Source of the DNA: JACDBZ01 sp038233215
Lineage (GTDB): Bacteria; Chloroflexota; Limnocylindria; QHBO01
NCBI GenBank assembly: GCA_038233215.1
Contig: JBBSML010000011.1
Coordinates: forward strand, 1 to 64,000
DNA length: 64,000 bases
Direction of reading: 5' to 3'
The notes beneath the pieces are model-generated. The model ran no database searches. It had not been told where the DNA came from and saw only the letters and a program-made list of their open reading frames with translations. Each line of letters starts with the position of its first letter. Position 1 is the first letter of the stretch. This document shows, piece after piece, positions 44,562 to 53,802 of this stretch. The translations under genes were made by a program, and so were the position numbers.

Positions 44562-46222
44562 GCGTGGCCGAGGCACCGAGGTCCAATGCCTCGGGCCGTG
44601 GTGCCGCCTTCTCCGGGCCGAACGCGGGGGATGACCTGACCGTGGTCGAGCCGCTGATCTTCGAGCGGTCGCGAGCCGAACGGCGGGCGGTTCGCTTTCC
44701 GCGACCCTCGGAGCGGGCACGAGCGGCGGGGGATGGGCAGCCGCAGCTACCCGCATCGGTCCTGCGCGCGCAAGCGCCTCGTCTGCCGGAGGTGAGCGAG
44801 CTCGACATGCTGCGGCACTTCAACCGGCTCGCTCGTCTCAATATGGCCATCGACCTGAACTTCTATCCGCTCGGGTCGTGCACCATGAAGTACAACCCCA
44901 AGGTCAACGAGTGGGCGGCACGACTGCCCGGCCTGGCGGAGTCGCATCCCCTCGATCCGCAAGCGCTCAACCAGGGCAGCCTCGAGCTGATGTGGCTCTT
45001 GGCCGAGCTCCTCAAGGAGATCAGTGGGTTCGAGGCGGTCAGCCTCCAGCCGGCGGCCGGGGCGCACGGCGAGCTGACCGGAATGCTCATGACGCGGGCG
45101 TATCACGGCGCCCACGGGGAGGGCGAGCAGCGCATGAAGGTGCTCGTGCCCGATTCCGCGCATGGGACGAACCCGGCGACGGCGACCATGGTCGGATATC
45201 AGACCGTCACCATTCGCTCGAACGAGCGTGGCGGCATCGATCTCGAGGCGCTGCGCTCCGCTCTCGGCCCGGACGTCGCTGCGCTGATGATCACCAACCC
45301 TTCGACGCTCGGCATCTTCGAGGACCAGATCGATCAGGTGCTTGCCGCGGTCAGGGAGGCGGGTGCCATTGCCTACATGGACGGCGCCAACCTGAATGCG
45401 ATCCTCGGCCGTTTCAGACCCGGCCAGGTGGGTTTCGACATCATGCACTTCAACCTTCACAAGACCTTCTCGACCCCGCACGGAGGTGGAGGTCCGGGAG
45501 CCGGTCCGGTGGGCGTCAGCGAACGCATGGAACCGTTCCTGCCGGCGCCGATGCCGGTGCTCATCGATGGGGATGCGGCTGAGGTTCGCGCCAACGCCTG
45601 GGCGGGTCGCTCCACCGCCGGCGCTCGATTTGCGCTGAACGACGCCAGACCGCAGAGCATCGGCAAGGTGCGCTCCCTGTACGGCAACTTCGGCATGTTC
45701 GTGCGCGCCTACACCTACATCCGCTCGAACGGCGACGCCGGCCTGCGGACGATCAGCGAGGACGCGGTGCTGGCCGCCAACTACCTGCGCGTCAAGCTCC
45801 ACGACGTGTACGACCTGCCCTATGACCGGCTCAGCAAGCACGAGGTCGTCTTCAGCGGGCGACGCCAGAAGAGAGAGCACGGCGTAACGACGCTGGACAT
45901 CGCGAAGGCGATTCTCGACCACGGCATCCACCCGCCGACCATCTATTTTCCGCTCATCGTCGAAGAGGCGCTCATGGTCGAGCCAACCGAGACCGAGAGC
46001 CTCGAGACGCTCGATCACTTCGTCGATGTGATGCGCGAGATCGCTGAGCTGGCCGCCTCCGATCCTGCTGCCATGAAGCGAGCTCCGGTCACCACGCCTG
46101 TCGGTCGCCTGGATGAGACGGCGGCCGCCCGCAGGCCCGACCTGCGCTATGTCTTTCCCGATGAAGGCGATGTGCCCGATGCACCATCGATGGCGCCCGC
46201 CCGCGAGGCGCCCACCACCTGA
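44558..46222 (+). CDS. gcvPB: Glycine decarboxylase P protein, subunit 2
   Basis: PLP-carrying half of glycine decarboxylase. At 554 residues it is longer than the usual 480-510, with an unconserved ~45-residue N-terminus. Seen: SELDMLRHFNRLARLNMAID, YPLGSCTMKYNPK, PAAGAHGELTGMLM, DSAHGTNPATATM and NLHKTFSTPHGGGGPGAGPV with the PLP Lys. ATG 44558 overlaps gcvPA by 4 bases. Dihydrolipoamide dehydrogenase (L protein) is not in the window. Confidence 0.95.
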   Translation: MSVAEAPRSNASGRGAAFSGPNAGDDLTVVEPLIFERSRAERRAVRFPRPSERARAAGDGQPQLPASVLRAQAPRLPEVSELDMLRHFNRLARLNMAIDLNFYPLGSCTMKYNPKVNEWAARLPGLAESHPLDPQALNQGSLELMWLLAELLKEISGFEAVSLQPAAGAHGELTGMLMTRAYHGAHGEGEQRMKVLVPDSAHGTNPATATMVGYQTVTIRSNERGGIDLEALRSALGPDVAALMITNPSTLGIFEDQIDQVLAAVREAGAIAYMDGANLNAILGRFRPGQVGFDIMHFNLHKTFSTPHGGGGPGAGPVGVSERMEPFLPAPMPVLIDGDAAEVRANAWAGRSTAGARFALNDARPQSIGKVRSLYGNFGMFVRAYTYIRSNGDAGLRTISEDAVLAANYLRVKLHDVYDLPYDRLSKHEVVFSGRRQKREHGVTTLDIAKAILDHGIHPPTIYFPLIVEEALMVEPTETESLETLDHFVDVMREIAELAASDPAAMKRAPVTTPVGRLDETAAARRPDLRYVFPDEGDVPDAPSMAPAREAPTT

Positions 46223-46237
46223 CAGGGCGCGAAGGTC

Positions 46238-46263
46238 TGAACCAATTCGGGGGGCGCGGCGTA
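46238..46263 (+). promoter_or_regulatory. ECF-type promoter, likely autoregulatory
   Basis: TGAACC (46238-46243), a 16-base spacer and CGTA (46260-46263) resemble the TGAAAC-N16-CGTA type used by ECF sigma factors such as Bacillus SigW. It lies directly before an ECF sigma gene. The overlapping TACTAT (46262-46267) could alternatively be a -10 for the primary sigma. Confidence 0.55.
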
Positions 46264-46304
46264 CTATGGCAAACCGATACGGCAATCGAGCGAACCAGGT
46301 GTCA

Positions 46305-46898
46305 ATGGAACCCGGACAGCCGGAAAACCTCGTGGAGCGCATGCAGCGCGGAGATCTCGACGCGTTCGAGGAGTTCTTCAACACGTATAAACGCCCGGTC
46401 TACGCGACGGCGCTGGCCATCACGCGCGATCCATTCCTGGCCGAGGAGGTCCTCCAGGACTGCTTCGTGAAGACCTATCGCGTTCGTGAGCGTCTCGATC
46501 CGGGGCGTTCGCCGCTTCCCTGGCTCCAGCGCGTGACGATCAATCTGTGCTACAGCCGCGTCAGTCGACGGAAGACGCTGGCGGAGCCGATCACGAGCCT
46601 GATCACCAATCTGGTGGTCGACCTAGCCGCGCGGCCCGACCAGGTCGTCGAGTCGCGCGAGCTTCTCGAGGTACTCCAGCGCGGCATCGATGCCCTGCCA
46701 CCCAAGCAACAAACGGCCGTCATCCTCTACTACCTTCACGGCTATTCGCTGGCCCAGGCTTCCGAGATCGCTGCGTGTAACGTCGGAACCATGAAATCGA
46801 GATTGCACTACGCACTCAAGGCCCTCCGCGTGCGTCTGCCGGTCGAGCGCCGTTTGCCGATCGGTCCTGCCGCTGTCGCACGGGGGCCAACTCGATGA
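46305..46898 (+). CDS. ECF-family sigma factor
   Basis: Alternative sigma subunit with regions 2 and 4 only. The 197-residue product has region 2 (GDLDAFEEFFNTYKRPVYAT, DPFLAEEVLQDCFVKTYRVR, PWLQRVTINLCYSRVSRRK) and region 4 (LPPKQQTAVILYYLHGYSLA, then IAACNVGTMKSRLHYALKAL). ATG 46305 is chosen because the earlier in-frame ATG (46266) lies within the promoter; GTG 46299 is also possible. It overlaps the next gene, its probable anti-sigma, by ATGA. Confidence 0.92.
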   Translation: MEPGQPENLVERMQRGDLDAFEEFFNTYKRPVYATALAITRDPFLAEEVLQDCFVKTYRVRERLDPGRSPLPWLQRVTINLCYSRVSRRKTLAEPITSLITNLVVDLAARPDQVVESRELLEVLQRGIDALPPKQQTAVILYYLHGYSLAQASEIAACNVGTMKSRLHYALKALRVRLPVERRLPIGPAAVARGPTR

Positions 46899-47653
46899 GG
46901 TGCAGGAGAATCTGCAGAGAGCTCCTCTGGTTGGCACGCTTCGGCGAGTTCGGCCCCAGCTCGGCCCCGCATCTCGATCACCTCGCGTACTGTGGCAATT
47001 GCCGCGATGAGGTCGGCTTCGACCGTGCCCTCGTCCAACAGCTGCGCACTGCGCTTGCGGAGCGGGCTGAGTCTGCCGCGCCTTCGCCGGGCGCCTGGAG
47101 TGCGATTCTCGAACGTGCGCAGGCCCCGGAACGTGGTCTCGGCGCATTTCTGCATCGCCATGCCGGCGCCCTCGCGGCGCGGCTGCGGACGGCGACCGCC
47201 ATCACCGCCGTTGGGCTGGCGGGAATCATCGCCACATCGACGCACGTCACGATTGCCCCTTTGGAGGCTGGACCGCCCGAGACGAGGACGCGCACGAGCG
47301 CTGAGGGTGAGCAGTTCGAGCGTCAGGCGATGCTCCCTCGATCACTCGCCGCCGATGAGCGCGTTCCCGTGGTCTACATCGTGGCCGCGGCGCCGTCGGA
47401 CCCGGAGACGGCATTTCTCGTGAGCGCGTCGATGGCGACCACGCCGACCGTGACCACGCCGACGGTGACGACGCCGGAGACCGTGATCGCGGCCGAGCCG
47501 CAGCTCGAATCGTCCACGATCCGCTCGACGCTTGTGCTCGGCGCGACCCCGGGTCGCGCGACGCTGATCGACCCGGTCGGTGGGGGCCAAGCACCATCGG
47601 CCCCGACGGTCGTCCTCCTCGAGGAAGTGGTCATCGTAGGCGAGCCCTTCTAA
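46895..47653 (+). CDS. Probable zinc anti-sigma factor
   Basis: Membrane-anchored inhibitor of the upstream sigma factor. The 252-residue product has the His-x3-Cys-x2-Cys motif of zinc anti-sigma domains (HLAYCGNCRDEV) near residue 29, one membrane helix (about 100-120, TAITAVGLAGIIATSTHVTI), and a Thr/Pro-rich exterior part with a short repeat (TTPTVTTPTVTTPET). Coupling by ATGA to the sigma gene supports the pairing. The outer part has no recognised sensor domain. Confidence 0.82.
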   Translation: MRCRRICRELLWLARFGEFGPSSAPHLDHLAYCGNCRDEVGFDRALVQQLRTALAERAESAAPSPGAWSAILERAQAPERGLGAFLHRHAGALAARLRTATAITAVGLAGIIATSTHVTIAPLEAGPPETRTRTSAEGEQFERQAMLPRSLAADERVPVVYIVAAAPSDPETAFLVSASMATTPTVTTPTVTTPETVIAAEPQLESSTIRSTLVLGATPGRATLIDPVGGGQAPSAPTVVLLEEVVIVGEPF

Positions 47654-47803
47654 CCGATGCGGGAGTGTGCAAGACTATCCAACCCTTGATCCGAGCCTTC
47701 TGAGAGCAGGAGCTGTACCCGTTGATGACCGGAGGCGGTGCCGTCATCGCGGAGCGGAATGAGTCACACCGCAGCGTTATTGCCATATGTTGGAGGAGAG
47801 TGG

Positions 47804-49576
47804 ATGCGAACCTGGAGATGGGTCTCCGTCCTTGCCGTGCTCGTGCTGGTGCTGGCTGCCTGTGGGCAGCAGCCGGCCGCGACGCCGGATGAGGGATCCG
47901 AGCCGCCGGCCAGCGGGTCTGAGTCCGAGGCCCCCGAGCCATCGGCAAGCGAAGATGTTGACGGCGGTGAGCCGACCGCAGGCGGGACCTTGGTCTTTGC
48001 CGGCGCGCGACTGGCGGCCAGCCTCGACCCGGCGCTCACGAGCGACGGCGAGTCGTTCCGAATCCTGCAGCAGGTGTACGAGCCCCTGGTCGACCTGGCA
48101 CCCGGCACCACTGACGAACTCGTCGGCGTGCTCGCCGAAAGTTGGACGGGCGAGCCGTCGGACACCGAGTACGTCTTCACCCTGCGCGAGGGCGTGACGT
48201 TCCACGATGGGACGCCACTCGACGCCGAGGCCGTGAAGTTCAACTTCGACCGCATGCAGAACTTCTCCGAGGAGTTCCAGGGCGACGCGTATTACTACGG
48301 CGCGTTGATGGATGGTTTCGGTGCCGAAAACCTCATCTCGAGCGTGGAGGCCACTGACGAGCTGGAGGTCACCATCACGCTTCGCGAGCCGAGCCCGACC
48401 TTCCTGTTCGGTATCACCTTGACGCCCTTCAGCATCGTCAGTCCGGCGATCCTGGAGTCGACCAACGCGGATGATGCGGCGACCAGCACCTTCGGCACCG
48501 ACGTGGTGCAGGGCGGCACCGGTCCGTTCGTCCTCGACGATTACGTTCCCGATGACAGCGCGACGCTGTCGCGAAACGAAGACTACTGGGGCGATCCGGC
48601 GCTCCTTGACAGTTTGATCATTCGCCCGATCGCGGATCCCGCTGCTCGCCTGCAGGCGCTCCAGGGGGGCAGTGTCCAGGGCTTTGACCTGGTGAACCCG
48701 TCCGACTACGAGACGGTCGAGAGCGAGGGCTTCTCGCTCGTGGAGCGCCTGTCCTTCAACACCCTCTACCTGGGTCTGAACCCGGTCGCTCGTGAAAATG
48801 CGGCCGCAGCCGAGAGTGGCGTTGCCGAAGTCTACGAAGGCGAAGAATCGCCTCTTCAGGATCTTGCCGTTCGCCAGGCCATCGAGATGGCGATCGACAA
48901 GGAAGCGCTGATCGAGCCCTTCTATGGTGGCCGCGGATCGGTGGCGGACACGTTCATGCCGCCCTCGAGCGGGTGGTCCGACGCGATCCTGGCCGGAGTG
49001 GAACCGGCGGAGTTCGATGCCGAGGGAGCTCGACAGCTCCTGGAGGATGCTGGCTTCAACGCGGAAAACCCTGCCACGATTCACTTCTGGTATCCGACCG
49101 AGGTGACCCGTCCGTACATGCCCGACCCGCGTGGCCTGCACGAGGCGATCACGCAGATGCTCGAGGATGTCGGGTTCGTGGTCGTACCGAACAGCGACAT
49201 CTGGGATAGCCCCGGCTACCTGTTCGATGCGCAGAACGGCTTCTACGATCTGCACTTCCTCGGGTGGACCGGAGACTACGACGATCCGTCGAACTGGTAC
49301 GGCGTTCACTTCGGCTACGCGCAGGGTGAGCCGGCGGCCCAGTTCGGCTGCGACGTTGATGGTCTCGAGGACGCGATCAGTGCTGCCGATGCCGAGCTCG
49401 ACGAGGCGGCCCGTGGCGAGGCCTGGGCCGAGGTGGCCGGTCTGATCCACGAGAACGTCTGCTTCGTGACCCTCGCACATGGTGATACGGCACTTGCGTT
49501 CACCGATGTGGTCCAGGGCTACGAGCCCAACCCGACCGGGTCAGAGAGCTTCCAGAGCGTGTGGCTCTCCGAGTAA
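47804..49576 (+). CDS. Peptide-type ABC transporter substrate-binding lipoprotein
   Basis: Captures the solute outside the membrane for the DppBCDF-type permease encoded next. The 590-residue family 5 protein has a lipoprotein signal (SVLAVLVLVLAACGQQP), a Pro/Ser/Glu linker, and hallmarks GTLVFAGARLAASLDPALTS, LAESWTGEPSDTEYVFTLRE, GVTFHDGTPLDAEAVKFNFDR and AIEMAIDKEALIEPFYGGRG. ATG 47804 follows GGAGGAG. The 150-base gap before it has no clear promoter by eye. Solute (oligopeptide, dipeptide or other) cannot be told. Confidence 0.93.
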   Translation: MRTWRWVSVLAVLVLVLAACGQQPAATPDEGSEPPASGSESEAPEPSASEDVDGGEPTAGGTLVFAGARLAASLDPALTSDGESFRILQQVYEPLVDLAPGTTDELVGVLAESWTGEPSDTEYVFTLREGVTFHDGTPLDAEAVKFNFDRMQNFSEEFQGDAYYYGALMDGFGAENLISSVEATDELEVTITLREPSPTFLFGITLTPFSIVSPAILESTNADDAATSTFGTDVVQGGTGPFVLDDYVPDDSATLSRNEDYWGDPALLDSLIIRPIADPAARLQALQGGSVQGFDLVNPSDYETVESEGFSLVERLSFNTLYLGLNPVARENAAAAESGVAEVYEGEESPLQDLAVRQAIEMAIDKEALIEPFYGGRGSVADTFMPPSSGWSDAILAGVEPAEFDAEGARQLLEDAGFNAENPATIHFWYPTEVTRPYMPDPRGLHEAITQMLEDVGFVVVPNSDIWDSPGYLFDAQNGFYDLHFLGWTGDYDDPSNWYGVHFGYAQGEPAAQFGCDVDGLEDAISAADAELDEAARGEAWAEVAGLIHENVCFVTLAHGDTALAFTDVVQGYEPNPTGSESFQSVWLSE

Positions 49577-49598
49577 CCGACCCGAACCAGGCATAGAC

Positions 49599-49631
49599 GA
49601 GAGGGCCTCGGCCGAGCGCCGAGGCCCTCTC
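49599..49631 (+). terminator. Strong hairpin between binding-protein and permease genes
   Basis: A perfect 14-bp stem (49599-49612 with 49618-49631) around a 5-base loop, without a long U-run. Between a solute-binding-protein gene and its permease, such a hairpin usually reduces read-through or protects the upstream message, keeping the binding protein in excess. Confidence 0.75.
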
Positions 49632-49653
49632 TCCATTCGACACCGGGAGTGAC

Positions 49654-50661
49654 GTGGGAAAGTTCATCCTTCGCCGCCTGCTGCTTCTCATCCCGATCAT
49701 GCTCGGGCTGACGGTCCTCGTCTTCCTCTTCATCCGTCTGCTTCCCGGTGACCCGGCCGGTGCGATCCTCGGAGAGCGAGCAACGCCCGAGGCCGTCGAG
49801 CGGGTACGGACAGCACTTGGTCTCGATCGGCCCTTGATCGAGCAGTACTGGGAGTACGTGTCCGGCCTGGTGCGGCTTGACCTGGGCACCAGCTTCATCA
49901 CCAACCGCGACGTGACAGACGACTTTCTTCAGCGATTTCCCGCCACGGTCGAGCTCACCGCCGCGGCGATGATTTTCGCCCTGACGCTCGGGATCCCGCT
50001 CGGCATGCTGACGGCGAAGCGCCGAGGCTCGTGGTTGGACTCCGCCGGCACCGTCGTCTCGCTCATCGGTATCAGCATTCCCATCTTCTTCCTGGGCCTG
50101 ATGCTGAAGTTCCTGTTTGCCATCCATTGGCCGATCCTGCCCGATTCCGGCCGCATCGACCTCATCGAGTACGCCATCCCGCGGGTCACGAACATGATGA
50201 CCGTCGATGCCATTCTGGCCGGCGAATTCGGTGGCTTCGTGGATGCCCTGCGCCACCTCATCCTGCCCGGGATCGCTCTCGGGACGATCCCCCTTGCGAT
50301 CATCATGCGCATCACGCGCGCCAGCGTGATCGACGTCCTTAACGAGGACTACGTGCGCACGGCCAACGCCAAGGGACTTGCTTCGAGGGTGGTCGATAAC
50401 CGCCACGTGCTGCGCAATGCACTCCTTCCCGTCGTCACCGTCATCGGCCTCCAGATGGGACTCCTCCTCGGCGGAGCGATTCTGACCGAGACGATCTTCG
50501 GTTGGGGCGGCGTCGGGAAGTGGATCTACGATGCCGTGGTGAATAATGACTACCAGGTCATCCAGAGCGGGGTTCTCGTTCTTGCCGTCATCTTCGTGCT
50601 CGTCAACCTGGCGGTCGACGTGAGCTACGCCTTCCTCAACCCCAGGATTCGGTACTCATGA
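49654..50661 (+). CDS. Peptide ABC transporter permease, DppB type
   Basis: First membrane channel subunit. The 335-residue protein has the DppB N-terminus (FILRRLLLLIPIMLGLTVLVF, LPGDPAGAILGERATPE), about six helices and the ABC-coupling loop DYVRTANAKGLASRVVDNRH (EAA motif), then GLLLGGAILTETIFGWGGVG. GTG start. It overlaps the next permease by 4 bases. Confidence 0.94.
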   Translation: MGKFILRRLLLLIPIMLGLTVLVFLFIRLLPGDPAGAILGERATPEAVERVRTALGLDRPLIEQYWEYVSGLVRLDLGTSFITNRDVTDDFLQRFPATVELTAAAMIFALTLGIPLGMLTAKRRGSWLDSAGTVVSLIGISIPIFFLGLMLKFLFAIHWPILPDSGRIDLIEYAIPRVTNMMTVDAILAGEFGGFVDALRHLILPGIALGTIPLAIIMRITRASVIDVLNEDYVRTANAKGLASRVVDNRHVLRNALLPVVTVIGLQMGLLLGGAILTETIFGWGGVGKWIYDAVVNNDYQVIQSGVLVLAVIFVLVNLAVDVSYAFLNPRIRYS

Positions 50662-51548
50662 CGCAGGCAACCGGCGTCATGACGGCGACGCACGAGGATC
50701 GTCCCATTGGTCTGTGGACCGATGCGCTGCGGCGCATGCGTCGCAGCCCGGCCGCCATCATCGGCGGAACGGTCGTGGCCATCTTCGTGCTGATGGCGAT
50801 GTTTGCGCCCTTCCTGGCACCGTTCGATCCCACGCGCGGCAACCTCGCCGACAGCTATCTGCCCCCGTCCCCCGAGCACTGGTTCGGCACGAACGTGCAG
50901 GGGCAGGACGTGCTCTCGCGGATCATCTTCGGGTCGCGCCTTACCCTCGGCATCGCCGTGCTGTCGGTGATCTTCGGGGTCGCGGCGGGTGGCCTCCTTG
51001 GTGCGCTGGCCGGGTACTTCCGTGGCTGGGTCGACTCGGTGATCATGCGCGGCGTCGATATCATGCTGTCGATCCCGGGCCTCCTCTTCGCCATCGCGGT
51101 GGTGACCTACCTCGGCCGGGGATTCGTGCAGATCGCCGTCGCGATTGCCATCCTCAACGTGCCGATCTTCGCGCGGCTGCTGCGCGCCAGCCTTCTGAGC
51201 CTGCGCGAGGCGGATTACGTCATCGCGGCCCGGTCGGTCGGGGTGGCTGGCCCGACGCTCCTCCTGCGCCACATGCTGCCGAATGCGATCAGCCCGCTGA
51301 TCGTGCAGGGCACCCTGGCGCTGGCGACCGCGGTGGTCGATGCCGCCGCGCTCGGCTTCCTGGGCCTCGGCCCGCCGGACCCGGGAACGCCTGAATGGGG
51401 AATGATGCTTTCCGACACGTACCGCTACCTCAACAACGCGGTCTACCTGGCATTCTTCCCCGGCATCGCCATCGTGCTCTCGGTGCTCGGCTTCAACCTC
51501 CTGGGTGACGGTATGCGCGAAGCCCTCGACCCGAAGCTGCGCCGATGA
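50658..51548 (+). CDS. Peptide ABC transporter permease, DppC type
   Basis: Second channel subunit, 296 residues: the OppC N-terminal helix (SPAAIIGGTVVAIFVLMAMF), HWFGTNVQGQDVLSRIIFGSR, ADYVIAARSVGVAGPTLLLR (coupling loop) and the C-terminal PPDPGTPEWGMMLSDTYRYL. It is coupled on both sides by ATGA overlaps. Confidence 0.94.
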   Translation: MTQATGVMTATHEDRPIGLWTDALRRMRRSPAAIIGGTVVAIFVLMAMFAPFLAPFDPTRGNLADSYLPPSPEHWFGTNVQGQDVLSRIIFGSRLTLGIAVLSVIFGVAAGGLLGALAGYFRGWVDSVIMRGVDIMLSIPGLLFAIAVVTYLGRGFVQIAVAIAILNVPIFARLLRASLLSLREADYVIAARSVGVAGPTLLLRHMLPNAISPLIVQGTLALATAVVDAAALGFLGLGPPDPGTPEWGMMLSDTYRYLNNAVYLAFFPGIAIVLSVLGFNLLGDGMREALDPKLRR

Positions 51549-52597
51549 TTCGACGATCGGACCCCGCCCCCGACCAGCCCATCCTGGCCGTTCGGGACCT
51601 CTCCGTCACGTTCGGATCGGGCGACCGAACGGTTCACGCCGTCAACGGCATCAGCTATGACCTCGCGCGGGGCGAGACCCTGGGGGTGGTTGGTGAATCC
51701 GGCTGCGGCAAGAGCGTCAGCTCGCTGGCACTCATGCGCCTCCTGCCGAAGCCGGCGGCACGAATCACTTCGGGGGAGATCCTCTTCGACGGTGAGGACA
51801 TGCTGAGCTTGTCCGAGGAGGCCGTGCGCGCGATACGCGGTGACCGGATGGCGATGATCTTCCAGGATCCGATGACCTCGCTGAACCCGGTGCTCACCGT
51901 CGAGCGGCAGCTGACGGAGGTGCTCGAGGCGCATCGGAACCTCAAGCGCCGCGGCGCCGTCACGCGCGCGGTCGAGCTTCTGGAGCTCGTGGGCATCCCT
52001 GCGGCCAGGCGACGCCTGAACGACTTTCCGCACCAATTCAGTGGTGGCATGCGTCAGCGCGTGATGATCGCGATCGCGCTCGCGTGCGATCCGCAGCTCC
52101 TGATTGCCGATGAGCCGACCACGGCACTCGATGTGACGATCCAGGCGCAGATCCTTGACCTCATGCGCATCGCGGTGAGTGAATCCGACACGGCGCTCAT
52201 CCTGATCACCCATGACCTGGGCGTTGTCGCCGGGATGGCGCGTACCATCAACGTCATGTACGCCGGTCACATCGTCGAGCGCGCTGAGACCGGCGAGCTG
52301 TACGGACGTCCGCGTCACCCGTACACGGTCGGGTTGTTGCAGTCGATCCCCCGTCTCGACGCACAAGGACGGGGCTCCCTCGTGCCGATCCAGGGCCAGC
52401 CACCGGACCTTTCGCGGGACATTGCCGGCTGCCCGTTCGCGCCTCGCTGCTTCAACGTTCAGGATCGCTGCCGGGTCGAGATGCCGCCACTCGAGCACGC
52501 GCCGCAGGCTGCGGACAGTCACGAGGTTGCGTGCTGGTACCCGGCCGAGGGCGAGCGCCTGGTGCCGTCGGGGTTCGAGGCGGAGCAGGCGTCATGA
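51545..52597 (+). CDS. Peptide ABC transporter ATPase, DppD type
   Basis: First ATPase. The 350-residue protein has Walker A GESGCGKSVSSLALMRLLP, Q-loop AMIFQDPMTSLNP, signature FSGGMRQRVMIAIALA and Walker B LLIADEPTTALDVT. The C-terminal peptide-transporter extension has four Cys (CPFAPRCFNVQDRC and VACW). It overlaps its neighbours by 4 bases. Confidence 0.95.
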   Translation: MIRRSDPAPDQPILAVRDLSVTFGSGDRTVHAVNGISYDLARGETLGVVGESGCGKSVSSLALMRLLPKPAARITSGEILFDGEDMLSLSEEAVRAIRGDRMAMIFQDPMTSLNPVLTVERQLTEVLEAHRNLKRRGAVTRAVELLELVGIPAARRRLNDFPHQFSGGMRQRVMIAIALACDPQLLIADEPTTALDVTIQAQILDLMRIAVSESDTALILITHDLGVVAGMARTINVMYAGHIVERAETGELYGRPRHPYTVGLLQSIPRLDAQGRGSLVPIQGQPPDLSRDIAGCPFAPRCFNVQDRCRVEMPPLEHAPQAADSHEVACWYPAEGERLVPSGFEAEQAS

Positions 52598-53784
52598 CGG
52601 CCACCGCCACGCCTGCGTCGGTGCCGAGGTCATCGGCCGACGAGCCGCTCCTCCGCACCGAGGGCCTGCGCGTGCACTTCCCGATCACCGAGGGACTGAT
52701 TCTCGAGCGGAAGGTCGGTGCGGTCCGCGCGGTTGACGGAGTCTCGCTCGACGTGCGGCGCGGGGAAACGCTCGGGCTGGTGGGGGAGTCCGGCTGCGGA
52801 AAGTCGACGTTCGCGCGAGCGGTCATCCGCCTGGTGGATGCCACCGACGGTCGCATCATGTTCGACGGCGTGGACGTGACCACCCTCAAGGGCGATGCGC
52901 TGCGCCGCATGCGACGCCGGATGCAGATGATCTTCCAGGATCCATACGCGTCGCTGAATCCGCGCATGACCATCGGCTCCATGCTCGCCGAACCGCTTCG
53001 CGTGCACCAGATCGCCAGTGGTTCGCAGGCCGCCAGGCGCGCTCAGCAGCTGGTCGAGATTGTCGGCCTGCCGCGCAACGCCATCAATCGGTATCCGCAC
53101 GAGTTCAGCGGAGGCCAGCGCCAGCGTGCCGGAATTGCCCGAGCATTGGCGGTGCAGCCGGAATTCATTGCCGCCGATGAGGCCGTGTCCGCGCTCGACG
53201 TTTCGATCCAGGCCCAGATCATCAACCTGTTGGCCGATCTGCAGCGCGAGTTCAACCTGACGTACCTCTTCATCGCCCACGACCTGTCGGTGGTGCGCCA
53301 CATCAGCGACCGCATCGCCGTCATGTACCTGGGCGAGGTCGTGGAGCTGTCGCCGTCGCGCGAACTGTACGAGAGGCCCCTGCACCCGTACACCGTGGCA
53401 CTCGTCAGCGCGGTGCCCATTCCGGACCCCAGGGTCGAAGCGCGCCGGAAGCGAATGATTCTGCGTGGAGACGTGCCATCTCCAGCCAATCCGCCGTCCG
53501 GTTGCCGCTTCCATACCCGATGCTGGCTGCGGCGCGAGCTCAGTGACCCTGAGCGCTGCGTCACCGAGACGCCGGAGCTGCGCCAGATGACCCCCGGCCA
53601 CGGCGTGGCCTGTCATTTCGCGGAGGAGCTGGCCGGGCAGGAACGTCGCGATGAGCTCGTGGCCGCTGCGGCGTTGCATTCGCACGCACGCGACACGGAT
53701 TCCGAAGAGGCCGTGACGTCGCCTGACAGCGGACCGCCCCCCGAGCCCGAGCACATCATCACCGGAGACGCCATCCAGCACTGA
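52594..53784 (+). CDS. Peptide ABC transporter ATPase, DppF type
   Basis: Second ATPase. The 396-residue product has Walker A GESGCGKSTFARAVIRL, QMIFQDPYASLNPRMTIGSM, signature FSGGQRQRAGIARALA and a Walker B region FIAADEAVSALDVS. Here the usual Pro of DEPVSALD is Ala; the catalytic Glu is kept. A Cys-containing C-terminal extension and about 50 unconserved residues end the protein. Last gene of the importer. Confidence 0.94.
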   Translation: MTATATPASVPRSSADEPLLRTEGLRVHFPITEGLILERKVGAVRAVDGVSLDVRRGETLGLVGESGCGKSTFARAVIRLVDATDGRIMFDGVDVTTLKGDALRRMRRRMQMIFQDPYASLNPRMTIGSMLAEPLRVHQIASGSQAARRAQQLVEIVGLPRNAINRYPHEFSGGQRQRAGIARALAVQPEFIAADEAVSALDVSIQAQIINLLADLQREFNLTYLFIAHDLSVVRHISDRIAVMYLGEVVELSPSRELYERPLHPYTVALVSAVPIPDPRVEARRKRMILRGDVPSPANPPSGCRFHTRCWLRRELSDPERCVTETPELRQMTPGHGVACHFAEELAGQERRDELVAAAALHSHARDTDSEEAVTSPDSGPPPEPEHIITGDAIQH

Positions 53785-53789
53785 TCGGC

Positions 53790-53795
53790 TAGGCT
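53790..53795 (+). promoter_or_regulatory. -10 element TAGGCT for the NAD synthetase pair
   Basis: TAGGCT is followed by exactly 7 bases and GTG 53803, so the message would be leaderless. It separates the NAD pair from the importer operon, whose last stop is 6 bases upstream. Confidence 0.5.
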
Positions 53796-53802
53796 TCGCG
53801 GC

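Noticed and set aside
46266..46304. ATG 46266 as start of the ECF sigma gene
   Set aside because: It lies within the predicted promoter, so the transcript would not include it.
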